DNA of 64,000 bases from Candidatus Polarisedimenticolia bacterium (GTDB lineage: Bacteria; Acidobacteriota; Polarisedimenticolia; Gp22-AA2; AA152): NCBI GenBank assembly GCA_036004685.1, contig DASYRE010000010.1:42806-106805 (forward strand), read 5' to 3'. The translations under genes and the position numbers were made by a program. The notes under the pieces were generated by a model, which saw nothing but the letters and a program-made list of their open reading frames with translations, made no database searches and was not told where the DNA came from. This document shows positions 9,533 through 17,308 of this stretch, in pieces. Position 1 is the stretch's first letter. Each line of letters opens with the position of its first letter.

Positions 9533-10845
9533 GGGCGATCGACATCAATCTGGCGACGCGCCCCTTCCGGAACAACACCCTTCTCTGGACGGGCTTCGGT
9601 TTCGCGGCGCTGACCCTGGCGGCGCTCACCGTCGTGAACGTCTGGGTTTTCCTCGGATACGGGAGCACGATGCGCCAGCACCGCCAAGACTTCACCTCCA
9701 AGGAGCAGCGCCGGGACTCGCTGGCCCGGGACGAGAGGCTCCTGAGCGTCAAGCTGACGAAGCTCGACTTCAAGGGACTGGCGGTGCAGTCGGAGTTCGC
9801 CAACGACGCGATCCGCCGCCGGACCTTCTCGTGGACGCGCCTCTTCAACCGGCTCGAAGGAGTGGTTCCGCCGACCGTGATGATGACCGCCATCCGTCCC
9901 GAGATCCAGGCAGACGGGATCTCGATTGTCGCGGAAGGTACGGCGAAGGATCAGGAAGGGCTCCTCCAGTTCGAGGAGAACCTGATCCGCGACCTCCACT
10001 TCGCGCGGATCTATCCGGGGAGCGAGCGGCGGGAGCAGCGAGGGCAGGATCTCCGGTTCTCCCTGAAATTCGACTACGTTCCCGAGAGCCCCGGGGCCGC
10101 CGGATCGGTGACGGCGGCGGAGAAGGAGCCGATTCCGCCGAAGGAGCCGGCCCCCGCCGGCCCGGCCAGCGGCGACGCGAGCGCTCCGGCGCCGGCTCCC
10201 GCGGCAAGCCCGCCGGCTCCGCCTCCGAAGGTGGTCTCTACTCCGCCGATCGTGTCGGCGGCGGCCGCGCCCCTTCCCGCCGAGAGCAAGCCGGCGCCGG
10301 GGCCCGCCGTCACCCCGGCGGCGCCTCCGGCCGGCGGCGAAAAGAGCGCCGCCACCGAGAAGCCCCCCGCTCCGGCGCCCGGGCCCGCCACGCGCCAGCC
10401 CCCACCTCGAGCCGGGAGGCCCGCCTACAAGCCGGGGCAGATGAAAGGGGCGCGCGAGCGGGGAGCGGGCGGCCCGATGGGCCGGGTCGCGCACCGCGCG
10501 GCGGAGATGGAGGCGGCGGCCCGCTTCACCAATCAGCCCGTTCAGGCGGTTTTCGACTACTTGATGAAGAACCGCGGCATGACGTTTCTGTTCTCGGGCG
10601 ACTTGGACTTGAGACAGAGAGTCACGATCGACCTGAACGACAAGGAGGAGGTGCAGATCGTCGAGCAGCTCGCCAAGCTGCTCGACTGCCAGATCAACCA
10701 GGAGGGGCCGCATGCCTACCGTCTCGCCCTCAAGGCGGGGGGCGAGCCTCTGGAGGAGCCGCCGGTCGAGGTCGAGCCGGCGCCGGACGACACGCCGGGC
10801 GACGAGGCGCCGCCGGAGAATCCCCCTCCGGAGGAGCAGCCGTGA
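9529..10845 (+). CDS. pilN: PilN-type alignment protein fused to a secretin-type (STN/N0-like) domain
   Basis: A 438-residue protein with a composite architecture. Residues 1-12 (MRAIDINLATRP) are the PilN PilM-binding tail (INLLP-like). A membrane segment follows (19-42), then a coiled region and a ferredoxin-like PilN domain to about 185. A Pro/Ala-rich linker covers 188-300. Residues about 328-402 (FTNQPVQAVFDYLMKNRGMTFLFSGDLDLRQRVTIDLND...VEQLAKLLDCQI) match the STN/secretin N0 pattern. The tail (404-438) is acidic and Pro-rich. Ordinary PilN proteins are about 180-200 residues, so the linker and extra domain are additions that could reach the secretin directly. GTG 9529 overlaps the pilM stop; the end overlaps pilO (GTGA). 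Confidence 0.85.
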   Translation: MRAIDINLATRPFRNNTLLWTGFGFAALTLAALTVVNVWVFLGYGSTMRQHRQDFTSKEQRRDSLARDERLLSVKLTKLDFKGLAVQSEFANDAIRRRTFSWTRLFNRLEGVVPPTVMMTAIRPEIQADGISIVAEGTAKDQEGLLQFEENLIRDLHFARIYPGSERREQRGQDLRFSLKFDYVPESPGAAGSVTAAEKEPIPPKEPAPAGPASGDASAPAPAPAASPPAPPPKVVSTPPIVSAAAAPLPAESKPAPGPAVTPAAPPAGGEKSAATEKPPAPAPGPATRQPPPRAGRPAYKPGQMKGARERGAGGPMGRVAHRAAEMEAAARFTNQPVQAVFDYLMKNRGMTFLFSGDLDLRQRVTIDLNDKEEVQIVEQLAKLLDCQINQEGPHAYRLALKAGGEPLEEPPVEVEPAPDDTPGDEAPPENPPPEEQP

Positions 10846-11471
10846 GCGCGGCGCCCTTCGGGGGCCTGTCCTCGCGGTTCGACATCCGCGAGGAGAAGCT
10901 GCGTCTAGCCCTCGTCCTGGCGGCGGTCGCCGGGCTCAACCTGATCCTCTACCTGACGATGAGCCTTCCCCGAATCCACCGGGAGTCGGTGGAGCAGCGG
11001 CGCGTGGAGGCGCTGACCCAGAGCCTGAGCGAGCTCTCCCGGCGGGTCGGGATCATGAAGGATCTCGATCGACGATTCGGCCGCGAGAAGGGGAAAGTGG
11101 ACATCTTCTACAACGATCTGCTCGGCACCAAGGACGCGCGGATGATCCGCATCCAGAGGGAAGTGCGGGCCATCGCCGCGTCGCTCGGCATGGATCCCGA
11201 GAGCATCGCCTATCAGCCCGAGTTCCTGGAGAAGGTGGGGTTGGTGCGGTTCACCATCGGCGTGCCGCTGGCGGGCGACTACCGGAATCTCCGGCAGTTC
11301 ATCAGCAAGATCGAGAACTCGCAGAACTTCCTCACGATTGACAGCGTCACGCTGGGCGGCTCGAAGGAGGGAGGAGCCTTGCTGGACCTGAACATCCAGC
11401 TCTCGACCTTTTTCAACGCCCCCGAGCTGAAGACGATTCCGGCGGCCGCGAAGCCGGCAGGGAAGACGTGA
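10842..11471 (+). CDS. pilO: PilO-type alignment protein
   Basis: A 209-residue inner-membrane protein with a single N-terminal membrane segment (about 20-41), a coiled coil (45-75, RVEALTQSLSELSRRV) and a C-terminal ferredoxin-like domain (KVGLVRFTIGVPLAGDYRNLRQFISKIENSQNFLTIDSVTL) that is diagnostic of PilO/GspM-like proteins. PilO pairs with PilN and links the platform to PilP and the secretin. GTG 10842 overlaps the pilN stop and the pilO stop overlaps the next start, so the alignment proteins are translationally coupled. Confidence 0.87.
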   Translation: MSAAPFGGLSSRFDIREEKLRLALVLAAVAGLNLILYLTMSLPRIHRESVEQRRVEALTQSLSELSRRVGIMKDLDRRFGREKGKVDIFYNDLLGTKDARMIRIQREVRAIAASLGMDPESIAYQPEFLEKVGLVRFTIGVPLAGDYRNLRQFISKIENSQNFLTIDSVTLGGSKEGGALLDLNIQLSTFFNAPELKTIPAAAKPAGKT

Positions 11472-12172
11472 TGCCGGCGCTCGACCTGCAGAAGCACCGG
11501 CGCGAATTGATTCTGGGGGGGGTGCTGGTGGCGACCCTGGCCTTTTTCCTCTATTACCGCGCCGGGAGCTCCGAGGCGGGAGCCGGGGAGCAGGCGGTCT
11601 TCGTCACGGCCCCGCCTGCCGCCGTGACCAAGGCGCTCGCGCAGCTCTCCTCCGTCAAGCTCCCGAGCGTCATGCTGGACCGGCTGCAGGAGGGGAAGGC
11701 GCCGTACGATCCGACCCAGCGAAACATCTTCCGCTACGGCAACATTCCGCCCCCTCCGCCGAGTCCGGAGGAGCTGGCGCGGATCGACGAGGCGCGGCGG
11801 CAGGCCGAGGCGGCGCGCCAGGCGGCGATCCGGGCGGAGCAGGAGAACCTGTTGCGGCAGAAGGCCGACGAGGAGGCGCGGGCGAAGCTGCCCCCCATCG
11901 ATCCCTCGACCGGCCTGCCGTTCGGGCAGACTCCCCCGCCCCCGCCGCGCCCCTCGCCGCCGGCGATCTCCCTGCGCTATTCGGGGGTGCTGGGCGCGGC
12001 GGAGAACCGGATGGCGGTGCTGTACAGCGGGCAGGACGTGATCCTGGCCCGCGTCGGAGACACGGTGGAGAAACAATTCAAAGTGCTCGATATAGGCTAT
12101 GACTGGGTTAAGATCGGATACGTAGACCCCCAGTTCGCGGACCAGTATCAGAAACTCCGGATGGGACCGTGA
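11468..12172 (+). CDS. PilP/GspC-like inner-membrane protein
   Basis: A 234-residue protein beginning with GTG 11468 (ATG 11471 is an alternative). It has one membrane segment (about 13-30), a periplasmic stretch with NIFRYGNIPPPPPS, an Ala/Arg/Glu-rich helix (about 100-140), a Pro-rich joint, and a C-terminal beta domain (about 165-230; LRYSGVLGAAENRMAVLYSGQDVILARVGDTV) typical of PilP and the GspC HR domain, which docks on secretin N0. It lacks the PilP lipobox; the membrane anchor makes it more GspC-like. Position between pilO and the secretin gene fits that role. Confidence 0.8.
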   Translation: MMPALDLQKHRRELILGGVLVATLAFFLYYRAGSSEAGAGEQAVFVTAPPAAVTKALAQLSSVKLPSVMLDRLQEGKAPYDPTQRNIFRYGNIPPPPPSPEELARIDEARRQAEAARQAAIRAEQENLLRQKADEEARAKLPPIDPSTGLPFGQTPPPPPRPSPPAISLRYSGVLGAAENRMAVLYSGQDVILARVGDTVEKQFKVLDIGYDWVKIGYVDPQFADQYQKLRMGP

Positions 12173-12218
12173 CGCGGGGGCTTTTTTTCGCAACGGGCGA
12201 CCCAGCGAGGCAAACGCG

Positions 12219-14591
12219 ATGACCAAGCGAAGCCGGGCAACCTCCGGGAAGCTGCGGAGGGCGCGCGCGCTCTCCGGAGTTCTCCTGCTCCTGACGCTCC
12301 TCCTCACCGCGGCCTGCGCCTCCTCCAAGGCCTTCCATGAAGGTGAGAAACTCGCGGAGGCGGAAAACTGGGACCAGGCGGTCCTCGCTTTCTCCAAAGC
12401 GCTCTCCCAGAGTCCCGGGAACACGCAGTACAAGGTGGCGCTCGCCCGGGCGCGGCTGCGCGCCTCCCAGGAGCACTTCGATCGCGGCAAGAAGTACCTG
12501 GCTGCGGGGCAGCTGGAGCCGGCGATGGCGGAGCTGCAGCAGACGGTCTTCCTCGATCCCAACAACCAGTACGCCGCCGACGAGCTGAACAAGGCGATCA
12601 AGGAATACCAGCGGCGCCGGGGCGAGGAGCAGTCCGACATCGAGAAGATGAAGGAGCGGGCCAGGCTCGCCGGACGGGTCACGCCGCGGCTGAACCCGAA
12701 ATCGAACATTCCGATCGTCCTGAAGTTCAAGGACGAGACGGCGAAGAACGTCTACGACGCCCTCAGCAAGGCGAGCGGCATCAACTTCCTCTACGACGAG
12801 CGGGTCGATCTGAACAAGAAGGTGAACATCGATCTGGTCGACGTGAACTTCGCCAAGGCGCTCGAGATCCTGATGGCCCAGAACAAGCACTTCTACAAGA
12901 TCTGGGACGAGAACACGATCATGATCGCCGACGACAACCAGCAGAAGCACAAGGAATACGACGATCTGGTGATCCAGACCTTCTACCTGAGCAACGCCGA
13001 CGTGAAGGACGTTCAGGTCCTGCTGCGCTCCCTGCTCGACGCCCGGCAGCTGGCGCAGAACGACCGGCTCAACGCCATCACGATCCGCGACACTCCGGAT
13101 CGGGTCCAGGTGGCCGAGAAGATCATCGAGGCCAACGACAAGGCGAAGGCGGAGCTGGTGGTCGACGTGCAGCTCCTGGAGTTCAACCGGAACCTCCTGC
13201 AGAACCTCGGGATCGATCTGACCGGGGGATCGAGCGGGGGAACGGGGAAGTCCCTGACGATCGGCTACACCGGGGGAACCTCCGTCCCGCTGAACAACCT
13301 GGGGCTGCTCAATCAGCTCGGCAACTACAGCGTCGGCCCTATCCCGGCCGTGATCCTGAACTTCCTGCTCACCGACGCCGACGCCCAGGTCATCGCCAAG
13401 CCGCAGCTGCGGGTCTCCGAGGGGGAGAAGGCGTCGGTGAAGATCGGCGACCGGATCCCGATCCCCACGACGACGTTCAACACGACGCAGACCGTCGGCG
13501 GCACGGTGGTGCCGATCACCTCCTTCACCTACCAGAACGTCGGGATCAACATCGACCTCGAGCCGCGGGTCCACCACAACAAGGAAGTCACGCTCAAGCT
13601 CAAGGTCGAGCTCTCGTCGCTTGCGGGCTCCGTCAACGCGGGCGGCGGCGTCACGCAGCCGATCATCGGGACCCGGGAGATCGAGACCCAGATACGTCTG
13701 AAGGACGGCGAGACCAACCTCCTCGCCGGGCTGATCCGCCGGGAGGAAAGGACCTCCTTAAGCGGCGTGCCGGGTCTGACCCAGATCCCGGTCCTCAAGC
13801 GCTTGTTCGGAAGCACCGAGACGACGGTCCAGCAGACCGACATCGTCCTGACCCTGACGCCCCACATCATCCGGATCCCCGACATCACCGCCACCGACCT
13901 CAAGCCCTTGTGGATCGGGACCGACCAGGACGTGGGGCTCCGCGGCGTGTCGCGCACCAGCCCGTTCGGGGCGCCTTTCGAGCCCGACGGCTCCGAAGAG
14001 GAGAGCCGCGAAGAAGACGCGGCGGGCGCCTCGCTGGGGGTCATGGTTCCGGGCGCGCCGCTGGCGGGACGCATCGAGCCGCAGCCTGCCGAGCCGGGCA
14101 CGCCGCCGAGCGATGGATTCGGCAGCAAGGAAGCGATCTCCAAGGGGGAGGCGCCGCCGACGCCGCAGCCGCCGGCGCAGGCCTTCGTCACTTTCAGCCC
14201 GACCAGCTTCCTCAGCCACGCCGGGGACACGATTCAGGTGCAGGTGCTGCTCAACCAGGGGACGCGAGTGGGAAGCGCTCCCTTCCACGTCGCCTACGAT
14301 CCGAAGATCCTCCAGTTCGTCAAGGGAGAGGAGGGTGAGTTCCTGAAGCGCGACGGTGCTTCGACCGTCTTCAACGCGCAGGCTTCCTCCCTCAATGAAG
14401 TCTTCGTGGCGCTGGCGCGCCTGGGGGTGCCGACCGGGGTCAGCGGCAACGGCGTCCTCTGCACCCTGACGTTCCAGGCGGTCGCCACCGGCAACACCAC
14501 GCTTTCGTTCAAGGAGTCGTCGGTTCTCGATCCGTCCGGACTGCCGCTGCCGGCCCAGTTCGGACCGGTGGTCCAGGTCAGCATCCAGTAG
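12219..14591 (+). CDS. lipoprotein TPR-secretin-cohesin fusion (GspD/PilQ-like)
   Basis: A 790-residue outer-membrane secretin with unusual ends. A signal peptide ends in the lipobox TAAC (Cys33), so the N-terminus should be lipidated. TPR-like repeats follow (about 34-130), then N0 (163-238), N1 (250-310, VIQTFYLSNADVKDVQVLLR) and the secretin pore domain (about 380-555, including VIAKPQLRVSEGEKASVKIGDRIP and VPGLTQIPVLKRLF). After a low-complexity linker (565-655), residues 655-790 form a cohesin-like domain (VTFSPTSFLSHAGDTIQVQVLLNQ...FHVAYDPKILQFV). Cohesin domains in cellulosomes bind dockerins; I see no dockerin-like protein in this window. RBS is weak; ATG 12219 is the only good start before the signal peptide. 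Confidence 0.93.
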   Translation: MTKRSRATSGKLRRARALSGVLLLLTLLLTAACASSKAFHEGEKLAEAENWDQAVLAFSKALSQSPGNTQYKVALARARLRASQEHFDRGKKYLAAGQLEPAMAELQQTVFLDPNNQYAADELNKAIKEYQRRRGEEQSDIEKMKERARLAGRVTPRLNPKSNIPIVLKFKDETAKNVYDALSKASGINFLYDERVDLNKKVNIDLVDVNFAKALEILMAQNKHFYKIWDENTIMIADDNQQKHKEYDDLVIQTFYLSNADVKDVQVLLRSLLDARQLAQNDRLNAITIRDTPDRVQVAEKIIEANDKAKAELVVDVQLLEFNRNLLQNLGIDLTGGSSGGTGKSLTIGYTGGTSVPLNNLGLLNQLGNYSVGPIPAVILNFLLTDADAQVIAKPQLRVSEGEKASVKIGDRIPIPTTTFNTTQTVGGTVVPITSFTYQNVGINIDLEPRVHHNKEVTLKLKVELSSLAGSVNAGGGVTQPIIGTREIETQIRLKDGETNLLAGLIRREERTSLSGVPGLTQIPVLKRLFGSTETTVQQTDIVLTLTPHIIRIPDITATDLKPLWIGTDQDVGLRGVSRTSPFGAPFEPDGSEEESREEDAAGASLGVMVPGAPLAGRIEPQPAEPGTPPSDGFGSKEAISKGEAPPTPQPPAQAFVTFSPTSFLSHAGDTIQVQVLLNQGTRVGSAPFHVAYDPKILQFVKGEEGEFLKRDGASTVFNAQASSLNEVFVALARLGVPTGVSGNGVLCTLTFQAVATGNTTLSFKESSVLDPSGLPLPAQFGPVVQVSIQ

Positions 14592-14607
14592 CGAAGGATG
14601 AGACGCG

Positions 14608-15075
14608 GTGAAGCTTCGAGGAGGAAAAACGAAGGGTCTGACGATCATCGAGGTCCTGGTCGTCATCGCGGTGCTGCTGATCCTGGCGGGGGCGGTGATG
14701 CCGCTGGCGAAGGTCACGCTGAAACGCCAGAAGGAGCTGGAGCTGAGACGGACCCTCCGGACGATGCGCGAGGCGATCGATCTCTACAAGCAGTATTCCG
14801 ACACGGGGCAGATCGAGAAGGAGGGACTCGACTCGGAAGGGTATCCGCCGGATCTCGACACGCTGGTGAAGGGCGTGCCCCAGGTGGGAACCACGAAGAA
14901 GTTCAAGTTCCTTCGCCGGATTCCGGTCGATCCCTTCACGCACAAGGCGGAATGGGGGCTCCGCTCGTACCAGGACGAGCCCGACTCTCATTCCTGGGGA
15001 AGGCAAAACGTCTACGACGTCTACACGCTGCATTCCGGCAAGGCGCTGGACGGCACCGAATACGAGGATTGGTGA
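14608..15075 (+). CDS. type II secretion GspG-like pseudopilin, first copy
   Basis: A 155-residue class III signal pseudopilin. The prepilin peptidase site is KG|LTIIEVLVVIAVLLILAG, with Gly at -1 and Glu at +5, followed by the hydrophobic helix. The C-terminal part contains IPVDPFTHKAEWGLRSY and ends in the aromatic tail GKALDGTEYEDW, matching the GspG (major pseudopilin) pattern with its calcium-site loop. It starts at GTG 14608, 16 bases after the secretin gene, and is followed after 4 bases by a paralogue with the same tail. Confidence 0.92.
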   Translation: MKLRGGKTKGLTIIEVLVVIAVLLILAGAVMPLAKVTLKRQKELELRRTLRTMREAIDLYKQYSDTGQIEKEGLDSEGYPPDLDTLVKGVPQVGTTKKFKFLRRIPVDPFTHKAEWGLRSYQDEPDSHSWGRQNVYDVYTLHSGKALDGTEYEDW

Positions 15076-15079
15076 AGTC

Positions 15080-15511
15080 GTGAAGTCCATAGGTGGCGCG
15101 AGGAATCGGCCGCGGGCGGCGGATTCAGGGGAAGGGGGCTTCACGCTCCTGGAGCTGCTGATCGTCGTGGCGCTCATCGGGATCCTCACGGCCATCGTGG
15201 TCCCGACTTTCACGAAGACCCCCACCAAGGCCAAGGAAGCGGTCCTCAAGGAGGACCTGTACACGCTCCGGGACGTCATCGATCAGTACTTTTCAGACAA
15301 AGGGAGATACCCCGCAACGCTCGAGACGCTGGTGGAGGAAGGCTACCTACGCAAGATCCCGGTGGATCCCTTCACCGAGTCGTCCGACACCTGGCAGATC
15401 GAGATGGCCGACTCGGGCGAGGAGGGCAGCGAGGAGGCGGGGGGGGTCTACGACGTCCACAGCGGCTCGACCAGCACGGCGCTGGATGGAACCACTTATT
15501 CAGAATGGTGA
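15080..15511 (+). CDS. type II secretion GspG-like pseudopilin, second copy
   Basis: A 143-residue pseudopilin with the canonical site GG|FTLLELLIVVALIGILTAIVVP. Like its upstream neighbour it has IPVDPF and ends in STALDGTTYSEW, so the two arose by duplication or share strong selection on the C-terminal calcium-site region. The GTG at 15080 is four bases after the first copy. One may be the shaft subunit and the other a minor subunit; sequence alone does not say which. Confidence 0.93.
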   Translation: MKSIGGARNRPRAADSGEGGFTLLELLIVVALIGILTAIVVPTFTKTPTKAKEAVLKEDLYTLRDVIDQYFSDKGRYPATLETLVEEGYLRKIPVDPFTESSDTWQIEMADSGEEGSEEAGGVYDVHSGSTSTALDGTTYSEW

Positions 15512-15542
15512 GATAATGTCTCAGAAGGGTCGGGAAAGGGGG

Positions 15543-16373
15543 ATGGGTCTCATGAAGCACCGCACATCGTTGTTCTTGGCCGCTCTGGCCGCGGGTTTCC
15601 TGGCGCTGGCCAATTGCAATCGGGGTGATCAGGTCGCCCCCGAAGGAGCCACGATCGACTTGGCGGCGACACCATCCACCATCGTCACCAGCGATAGCCC
15701 CGTGTGCCTTGCACTCCTGAGCGTCTCCAAGTGCGGGACCTCCGATATCGTAGCGACGGTGAGCAGCGCCGTGGGGGTGCCGATGGCCGACCAGGACGTG
15801 CGCTTCACCAATACAGCCGGTCTGCTGTTCACTGGAACGACGGATAATCCTCAGCCCGCCGCGAACATCCCCATCCGAACCGACGACTTCGGGAACGCCC
15901 ATGTCAGGCTCATCAGCGGTGCGTCGAGCACGGTGAATGCCCGGTCCGGGAAGGCCCTAGGAAGCCTGAGTCTTCAGGTCACGGCGGCCAACATCAGCCT
16001 AATTACCTTGGAACAGGACACGAGCGGCGATGACCCGGAGTGCTCGACGACTCCGCTCGAGATCAACAATTGCGACGATCACATCTGCCTGCTGGCCACT
16101 GTCTTGGACGATCATGGCCAGGGAATTCCGAACCTTTCGATCCAATTCAGACTGCAGAACGCCACCGGCACGAACTCTTTCACCGGCGCTTTCCAGCCCT
16201 CCCAGCCCGTCACCGATGATCCCGACGGCATCGCGCGCACGACGCTCACCGCCAACCTCAATGATTGTTCAACCAAGTGCACGAATTTCAAGTGCGATGG
16301 AGTCCAGGTCGTCGCCTTCACGACGGGAGGCGCCGAAAGCTCACCGCTGACCTTCACGATCGCAATTCAGTGA
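15543..16373 (+). CDS. lipoprotein with two invasin-like (Big_1) Ig domains, Cys-rich
   Basis: An exported protein of about 276 residues. The signal peptide MKHRTSLFLAALAAGFLALANC ends in a lipobox (LANC), predicting outer-membrane anchoring. Two repeats follow with the bacterial Ig-like pattern (VSSAVGVPMADQDVRFT...DDFGNAHVRL and VLDDHGQGIPNLSIQFRL...DPDGIARTTLTAN), each with Cys pairs likely to form disulfides. Start is ATG 15543 or 15552, behind GGGAAAGGGGG; an ATG further upstream at 15516 is less likely. Codon and base use look less GC-rich than the neighbouring pilus genes, suggesting rapid evolution or later acquisition. It sits inside the pseudopilin cluster, so it may be a displayed or secreted cargo of the machine. 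Confidence 0.75.
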   Translation: MGLMKHRTSLFLAALAAGFLALANCNRGDQVAPEGATIDLAATPSTIVTSDSPVCLALLSVSKCGTSDIVATVSSAVGVPMADQDVRFTNTAGLLFTGTTDNPQPAANIPIRTDDFGNAHVRLISGASSTVNARSGKALGSLSLQVTAANISLITLEQDTSGDDPECSTTPLEINNCDDHICLLATVLDDHGQGIPNLSIQFRLQNATGTNSFTGAFQPSQPVTDDPDGIARTTLTANLNDCSTKCTNFKCDGVQVVAFTTGGAESSPLTFTIAIQ

Positions 16374-16387
16374 GGAGAAGGGCGGAA

Positions 16388-17254
16388 ATGTTTTTCAAGA
16401 ACACCACGGGACCCCCAGGGCGGAACTCCGGAGAGTCGGGCCACCTGCTTCTGATCGTCATGATGGGACTGACCGTCATGGCGATCATGCTGGCGGCGGC
16501 CGTCCAGCAGTGGAGCACCGTCCAGAGGCGGGAGAACGAGAAGGAGCTGATCTTCCGGGGCAATCAATACGTCAAGGCGATCCGGCTCTACCAGAAGGAG
16601 CACGGGGGTGCGCTCCCCACCTCGCTCGAGAGCCTGGCCGAGCCGGGCCCGCGCGGACTCCGCTACATCCGGAAGTTGTTCCGCGATCCGATGAGCCCTC
16701 CGGAGGGGAAGTGGGGAATCCTCCTCGCCGATCCCTCCGGGAAGGGCTATATCAATCCGAATGCTCCGCCGCCCCCGGAGGAGGGGGTGGAGGGGCTGGA
16801 GGATCTGGGCAAGGGGCTGAGCCCGAGCAAGCTCGACAAGGCGCTGCACACTTCTTCGATCCAGAACACGGCGAAGGAGAAGAGATTTGCCTACGAGTCG
16901 GGCGGGTCGGCCTTTACGGCGGGGCCCGCCCGCGATTCCCAGGATTCCGACTTGTCGGACAAATCGGTCACGGCGCCCGGCCAGCCGGTCGGACCGATCG
17001 TCGGCGTCGTCAGCCTCGCGGATTTCTCCAGCAGCTTTCGAATCTGGAGGGACCACGAAAGCTACGGCGAATGGGCTTTCAACATCTTCGAGACGGGCGA
17101 CGGGCAGAACACGCAGCAACAACCCCTGGCCCCCGTGGCGACGCCGGGGAGCGGCATCGGCCCGGGAGGATCCCAGACCATCCTCGGAGGAGCAGGCGGG
17201 CCGGTCGGCGGGAGCGCCCCCAACATCGGATTTCCCGGGAAACCCAAGAAGTAA
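16388..17254 (+). CDS. pseudopilin-like membrane protein, GspK-like (no Glu at +5)
   Basis: A 288-residue protein whose N-terminus resembles a prepilin leader, ESG|HLLLIVMMGLTVMAIMLAAAVQQW, but with Ile instead of Glu at +5. Lack of Glu5 is a known property of the tip pseudopilin GspK. After the helix comes a pilin-like stretch (FRGNQYVKAIRLYQKEHGGALPTSLESL, DPMSPPEGKWG), then a Pro/Gly/Ser-rich extension ending in GGSAPNIGFPGKPKK. It is the last gene of the pilus/secretion cluster and starts 15 bases after the lipoprotein gene at ATG 16388. Confidence 0.7.
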   Translation: MFFKNTTGPPGRNSGESGHLLLIVMMGLTVMAIMLAAAVQQWSTVQRRENEKELIFRGNQYVKAIRLYQKEHGGALPTSLESLAEPGPRGLRYIRKLFRDPMSPPEGKWGILLADPSGKGYINPNAPPPPEEGVEGLEDLGKGLSPSKLDKALHTSSIQNTAKEKRFAYESGGSAFTAGPARDSQDSDLSDKSVTAPGQPVGPIVGVVSLADFSSSFRIWRDHESYGEWAFNIFETGDGQNTQQQPLAPVATPGSGIGPGGSQTILGGAGGPVGGSAPNIGFPGKPKK

Positions 17255-17267
17255 GCCCCTTTCCGTC

Positions 17268-17295
17268 TGGCGGCGCCCGGCCGGCGCGCCCGCCA
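17268..17295. terminator. GC-rich hairpin between convergent genes
   Basis: TGGCGGCGC at 17268-17276 pairs with GCGCCCGCCA at 17286-17295 (nine pairs with one bulged C). It lies between the end of the pseudopilin gene and the end of the convergent beta-barrel gene. There is no T-run on either strand, so intrinsic termination is only possible, not shown. Confidence 0.4.
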
Positions 17296-17308
17296 CATCC
17301 GATCCCGG

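Noticed and set aside
12219..17254. A dockerin partner for the cohesin domain
   Set aside because: No DxNxDG-type duplicated calcium loop was seen in any protein of the operon or the rest of the window.
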